Positions 20,633-24,099 of a stretch of DNA of 24,099 nt are shown here, piece by piece. Position 1 is the first letter of the stretch, and every line of letters starts with the position of its first letter. A program made the position numbers and the translations under genes. The stretch is taken from the IMG/VR virus record IMGVR_UViG_3300012271_000374, positions 1-24,099 of that record. One strand, given 5' to 3'. The DNA comes from a virus. Under the pieces are notes generated by a model, which saw only the letters and a program-made list of their open reading frames with translations, was not told the origin of the DNA and searched no databases.

Positions 20633-21992
20633 ACATTAATTCTTTATATTTTTTTGATAAATTCTGGCGTTCTATGTTCTTGCCATTTTGCGAACTCCTT
20701 TCTGCCAGTACAGCACCTGTTGTATTAGGTGAATGTATTTCTATATGGCCGTTCGATAAGTCCATATTTGAATGTAACGTTAACCCATCAGGACCCAATC
20801 TATTCTTAACAATATGAATCCTAGCAGTATTTGCTATCTTATCCTTATCCTTTCTACTAGCTGACATAATAAAATCACAGACCATTGCCTTAGCGTATGA
20901 ATCCGCAATTGCAGATACTCTAATAACTTCATCATCTGTACCATCACGGTTTACCTGAGATGCAGTCCAAACTGGTATACTTAATTCTCCACCCATACCA
21001 CGAAGTTCTTCATATATAGTACCAAGTTCTTCATACTTACTATCAGCCGTCTTAAACGAAGGCCGGAGAAGGTCGGCATAATCCACTATAACCAAGTCGG
21101 GGCTGACGCCTGCAGCCTTGGAGCGTTCTATATGAGATATTATAGTACGGACTGATGCACTCTTTGTTGGATATATTTGTAAAATAAGATTTCCAGGAAG
21201 AGACTGAATCGTGTGGATAATCTTGTCTTTATTATCCTTGTGTTTCTGTGAAACTATTCCTGAAAAAATGCTATCGTATCGTTCGGCCGCGAGACGTTCA
21301 CCGTTTTCAAGTGAATAATGAAATACAACCTTTCCCCGTTTAATAGCTTCTGCTGCAATTGCACCAAGGACCCAAGACTTTCCGCCGCCTGTGGGTGCGA
21401 GTATACATCCAATTTCACCTGGACCCAACCCACCATCCATCAAATCATTGATAACATCCCATGGGGTAGCTATAGTATCTCTATTGTTTTCATCATTCAT
21501 TCTAGATTCTACGTTTGCTATATAATCATACCCCAAACCACCCTGCTGTCCCGCTCTAAGTGCTACATCAATTTCTGCTCGTATTTGTTCATAATTTCCC
21601 GATTCCATCAAATCAACTGATTTCATGATAGCGGACTTCATCTTTTGATTTTTACAAAAGTCGGTAAACTTTTCTTTTACAAAATCTAGATCGTTGGCAG
21701 TATTAAACTTCCAAGCTTCTCTAAGATTATCAGTAATCGACTGTTTTAATGTTTCACTTTCTACAGATACTAAGCTTACCTTGAAAACATCAAGAGACGG
21801 TGGTACTCCAAATTTAACAAAATACTTCTTTATTTCATCAACAATCCACTTATTTGCATTACTTTCAAAATAATCAACAAATAGTATATCATCGACATTT
21901 GATAGAAACTTACCATCTAACATCAAACATGATATTACCTTAGTTTGAAATGAAGAACCAAATTCAGATAATGTATCTCTCTTTTCTGTCAT
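20631..21992 (-). CDS. Replicative DNA helicase (gp41/DnaB-like)
   Basis: The 453-residue protein has a helical N-terminal domain (about 1-150) for primase contact and a RecA-like motor. Walker A is APTGGGKS (199-206), Walker B is DLVIVDYADLLRP (D304), and the sensor strand IPVWTASQVNRDG and the late KNRLGPDG segment with an arginine-finger-like residue follow. The size fits T4 gp41 (475). It would form the hexamer that unwinds the fork. Homologues in other uncultured phages carry split inteins in this gene; this one has none. The ATG overlaps the exonuclease TGA (ATGA), so the two are coupled. Confidence 0.93.
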   Translation of the reverse strand: MTEKRDTLSEFGSSFQTKVISCLMLDGKFLSNVDDILFVDYFESNANKWIVDEIKKYFVKFGVPPSLDVFKVSLVSVESETLKQSITDNLREAWKFNTANDLDFVKEKFTDFCKNQKMKSAIMKSVDLMESGNYEQIRAEIDVALRAGQQGGLGYDYIANVESRMNDENNRDTIATPWDVINDLMDGGLGPGEIGCILAPTGGGKSWVLGAIAAEAIKRGKVVFHYSLENGERLAAERYDSIFSGIVSQKHKDNKDKIIHTIQSLPGNLILQIYPTKSASVRTIISHIERSKAAGVSPDLVIVDYADLLRPSFKTADSKYEELGTIYEELRGMGGELSIPVWTASQVNRDGTDDEVIRVSAIADSYAKAMVCDFIMSASRKDKDKIANTARIHIVKNRLGPDGLTLHSNMDLSNGHIEIHSPNTTGAVLAERSSQNGKNIERQNLSKKYKELM

Positions 21993-23047
21993 TTTCTATA
22001 ATAATCTAATGTACCAAACGTTGAATTCAACCAGCCAATAGGGTCGGCAAACCCATTTGATATTTTTTCACGATTAAGAAATCCTATGAATTCACTTTTA
22101 TTTAATTCAGTAATGTCTTCTCTAAATCTACTTTGTATTTGCAATTTCAGCTGCCCATTTACATCAACATCTGACAATTGCATTAACTTGTAATTTCGTT
22201 CCAATATATCAACATTGTCTAATACCGTATCATAGAGTTTTATTTTTCCTTTCTTATTTTCAGCATGAGATACAATTTCATCAACTGTTATTGTATCATC
22301 CGATATTATCGCTGGAAATCGTTTAATTATAGATTTCAAACCAGCACCTTGTATTCCTGCTATATTGTCTGACTTGTCACCATCCAATATTCTATATGTG
22401 AGAAAATTATGAGTGGGAATGCCGTATTCAGAAAAAACAAGTTCTTTGGTGTATAACTTTGATTTAGTTGGTGACCACACCATACAGTCATCACCCACCA
22501 ATTGTAAAAAGTCATTGTCAGATGACATTATTATAGACTTTTCATCACACATCCTATTTGATACATATGCCATTACATCATCGGCTTCCACTGCATCATA
22601 TAACATAACAGTGACAGGCAATGATAACAGCATTTCAGCGAGCAAAATGATTTGGCGGCGTTTGGACTCCTGTTCATCTTCGTCATTTAATTGTTCATAT
22701 ATGCCACGATTTACTCGTAACTTATTCTTTCCACGATTGGATTTATACTCCGAATATACTTTCTTTCTTGATCGGGATGAATGCTTTCCATCGAATACGA
22801 TAACAACTCTAGTTGGATTTAACTCTCTAATTGCATATCCAATGGATTTAAGAAACCCAATCACACCGCCAATGTGTTCACCATTATCATTTAAATTTGG
22901 TACTACCGACCAACATCTAATGAAAGTATTCATTCCATCTACAATAAGAACGTTTGAATTCTTATTTAATGTACTTGTATTGGATGTATTTGATGTATTT
23001 GATTGTAATTCTTTAAATAGTTCATAGTATTTAGGATTTAATTTCAA
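21989..23047 (-). CDS. 5'-3' exonuclease, T4 RNase H / FEN-like
   Basis: The 352-residue protein has the PIN/FEN acid cluster: VLIVDGMNTF (D37), VVIVFDGKHSS (D86), VEADDVMAYV (E154, D156, D157), MSSDNDFLQLV (D177, D179) and the helix-hairpin-helix entry LDGDKSDNIAGIQGAGLKS (D224, D227). It removes RNA primers and flaps from lagging strands, as T4 RNase H does. A non-conserved 30-residue start has a Ser-Asn-Thr repeat from a 9-bp tandem repeat. The start is a TTG (23045-23047) that overlaps the recombinase TGA, with GAGG seven bases upstream; the next Met is past the first catalytic Asp. It is coupled to the helicase by ATGA. Confidence 0.9.
   Translation of the reverse strand: MKLNPKYYELFKELQSNTSNTSNTSTLNKNSNVLIVDGMNTFIRCWSVVPNLNDNGEHIGGVIGFLKSIGYAIRELNPTRVVIVFDGKHSSRSRKKVYSEYKSNRGKNKLRVNRGIYEQLNDEDEQESKRRQIILLAEMLLSLPVTVMLYDAVEADDVMAYVSNRMCDEKSIIMSSDNDFLQLVGDDCMVWSPTKSKLYTKELVFSEYGIPTHNFLTYRILDGDKSDNIAGIQGAGLKSIIKRFPAIISDDTITVDEIVSHAENKKGKIKLYDTVLDNVDILERNYKLMQLSDVDVNGQLKLQIQSRFREDITELNKSEFIGFLNREKISNGFADPIGWLNSTFGTLDYYRK
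22976..23002. repeat. 9-bp tandem repeat in the exonuclease gene, three units
   Basis: TGTATTGGA, TGTATTTGA and TGTATTTGA follow one another and encode a Ser-Asn-Thr repeat near the N-terminus. The unit is three codons, so copy changes keep the frame. Confidence 0.8.
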
Positions 23048-24099
23048 TCGTCATCCTCATCTCTTTCCTTTGAAATGTTTCCATTTACTATTGATTCTTC
23101 TCGTTTAATATAATTCATGATAACGGTGTTGCATATTAAATCATATATAGATTTTCTAAGTTCGGTATCTTCTTCTAATGTAGAAACAAAGTCCTTAACT
23201 TGAAATTTCCATTCTCGTGTAACTTCTCCTGTTTCGGTATCTACAACTTCATATGTATACCAAGCTCCCTTTTGAATCAACAGCTTAGCCTTTTTCAATA
23301 CATTAAACCAAGATCCATAGTTATCAATGCCGCTGTTAAATAATATATCAAATTCAATATTCCGTTCTGGTGGACCCATTCTGTTTTTAATAATAACAGC
23401 CTGTGTCGTTAATCCAACCACACTATCTCCTATATCACTCTTTACCTTTAACTTTCCTTTCTTTTTAAGTCTAAGCCTAACCGATGAATGGAATTGTAGA
23501 GCCTTACCCCCACTTGTAGTATAGGGATCACCAAACATTGAACCAAGTTTCATTCTCAATTGATTTGTAAACACAAGAGTAATCTTCTGTCTACCAATCA
23601 TATTCGTTACTTTACGCATTGCTTTTGATAGGATAATAGCCTTACCTGTTGACCAACCGTCCTTCGTATAATCAGATGATTGTTCGAGTTCGGTTGTTGC
23701 CCCTGCTACTGAATCAACTACAACAGTTACCAACCTATCGGGTGCCTTTTCTCTGATTTTAGCGATAATCGTTTCTATCACTGCAAATATCTCTTCTACA
23801 GTATCAACATTTACATACACCAAATCAATGAGATTCACACCAATAGCAGTCAAAAATGGATTATCTACCGCCGTCTCGGTATCTATCAAAACAGCCACTC
23901 CTCCCTTCTTTTGAGTTTCAGCCAATAGGTGATATGATAATAAGCTCTTTCCAGATTGCTCTAGTCCAGTGATCTCCGTAATCCGCCCAACGGGGATTCC
24001 CCCGTTGGGTCGGTTGGAAATGGCTAAGTCAAGCATATCACATCCAGTTGAAATCCAATCACCAACATTAGTCGGTGCATCCAAATCGGTAAGAGAATA
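23044..24099 (-). CDS. RecA/UvsX-like recombinase (5' end outside window)
   Basis: About 350 residues are visible and the frame stays open to the right edge, so the N-terminus is probably missing; a TTG at 24082-24084 is possible but the sequence before it (YSLTD) reads like coding sequence. The RecA core is clear: ISTGCDMLDLAISN, GGIPVGRITEITG, Walker A GLEQSGKS, VAVLIDTETAVDN, Walker B RLVTVVVDSVAGA and the L2 region FTNQLRMKLGSMFGDPYTTS. The acidic end (KERDEDDD) resembles the acidic tails of RecA and UvsX. It drives strand exchange for recombination-dependent replication. It is the first gene in the operon direction, and its TGA overlaps the exonuclease start. Confidence 0.93.
   Translation of the reverse strand, partial: YSLTDLDAPTNVGDWISTGCDMLDLAISNRPNGGIPVGRITEITGLEQSGKSLLSYHLLAETQKKGGVAVLIDTETAVDNPFLTAIGVNLIDLVYVNVDTVEEIFAVIETIIAKIREKAPDRLVTVVVDSVAGATTELEQSSDYTKDGWSTGKAIILSKAMRKVTNMIGRQKITLVFTNQLRMKLGSMFGDPYTTSGGKALQFHSSVRLRLKKKGKLKVKSDIGDSVVGLTTQAVIIKNRMGPPERNIEFDILFNSGIDNYGSWFNVLKKAKLLIQKGAWYTYEVVDTETGEVTREWKFQVKDFVSTLEEDTELRKSIYDLICNTVIMNYIKREESIVNGNISKERDEDDD

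Noticed and set aside
24082-24084. TTG as the true start of the RecA-like gene
   Set aside because: The frame is open to the window edge and the preceding codons look like coding sequence, so the start is more likely outside.
1-24099. Many open frames of 60-200 codons on the plus strand and in other minus frames
   Set aside because: They lie antisense to or inside genes with clear family motifs, have unlikely composition and show no domain of their own.

Overview
This window is AT-rich DNA in which every supportable gene lies on the minus strand, so it reads right to left as a nearly gapless, often overlapping series of transcription units. It looks like the replication core and flanking accessory genes of a large T4-like tailed phage (myovirus type), probably aquatic or marine and uncultivated. 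The reasons are a T4-style replisome (family B polymerase, gp45-like clamp, gp44- and gp62-like clamp loader subunits, gp41-like helicase, RNase H/FEN-type exonuclease, RecA/UvsX-like recombinase), a B12-dependent ribonucleotide reductase, a phage ClpP, and fractured genes held together by split inteins. The host cannot be named from the sequence.

Right part (24.1 to 14.4 kb), in order of transcription: RecA-like recombinase (5' end outside the window), 5'-3' exonuclease, replicative helicase, class II ribonucleotide reductase in two ORFs, DNA polymerase, sliding clamp. The reductase carries a contiguous mini-intein at the NP|CAEI site and a split intein at the VKPSG|TSS site. The contiguous intein has its own Shine-Dalgarno and ATG at the place where its relatives are split.

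Middle part (14.4 to 7.4 kb): a DUF4338/DruA-like protein, two small unknown genes, a Mom-like DNA-modification candidate, a gp44-like clamp loader broken into three ORFs, a zinc-ribbon protein, ClpP, an untracked 57-residue gene that overlaps the gp62-like gene out of frame, a Cas4/RecB-like nuclease and a ribbon-helix-helix protein. The clamp loader is the most striking object in the window. Two different split inteins interrupt the Walker A and Walker B motifs, and the first has an atypical 27-residue N-half. Two trans-splicing reactions joining three polypeptides would give a 317-residue protein, close to the length of T4 gp44.

Left part (7.3 to 0 kb) is an accessory glycosylation and surface-modification region: a family-4-type glycosyltransferase with compensating frameshifts, a nucleoside 2-deoxyribosyltransferase-like gene, another glycosyltransferase, an ASCH-domain gene with an in-frame TAA, an unknown gene, a family-2 glycosyltransferase, a small gene interrupted by an IS608-type element, and a degenerate GDPD-like gene. 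The insertion sequence has intact tnpA and tnpB and ends that follow the IS608 rules (TTAC, AAAG, GAAT, TCAA). Removing it on paper restores a 106-codon ORF whose start overlaps the stop of the upstream glycosyltransferase. The left part thus holds several lesions, while the replication part looks intact apart from its inteins. Assignments rest on motif recognition by eye; no database search was run.
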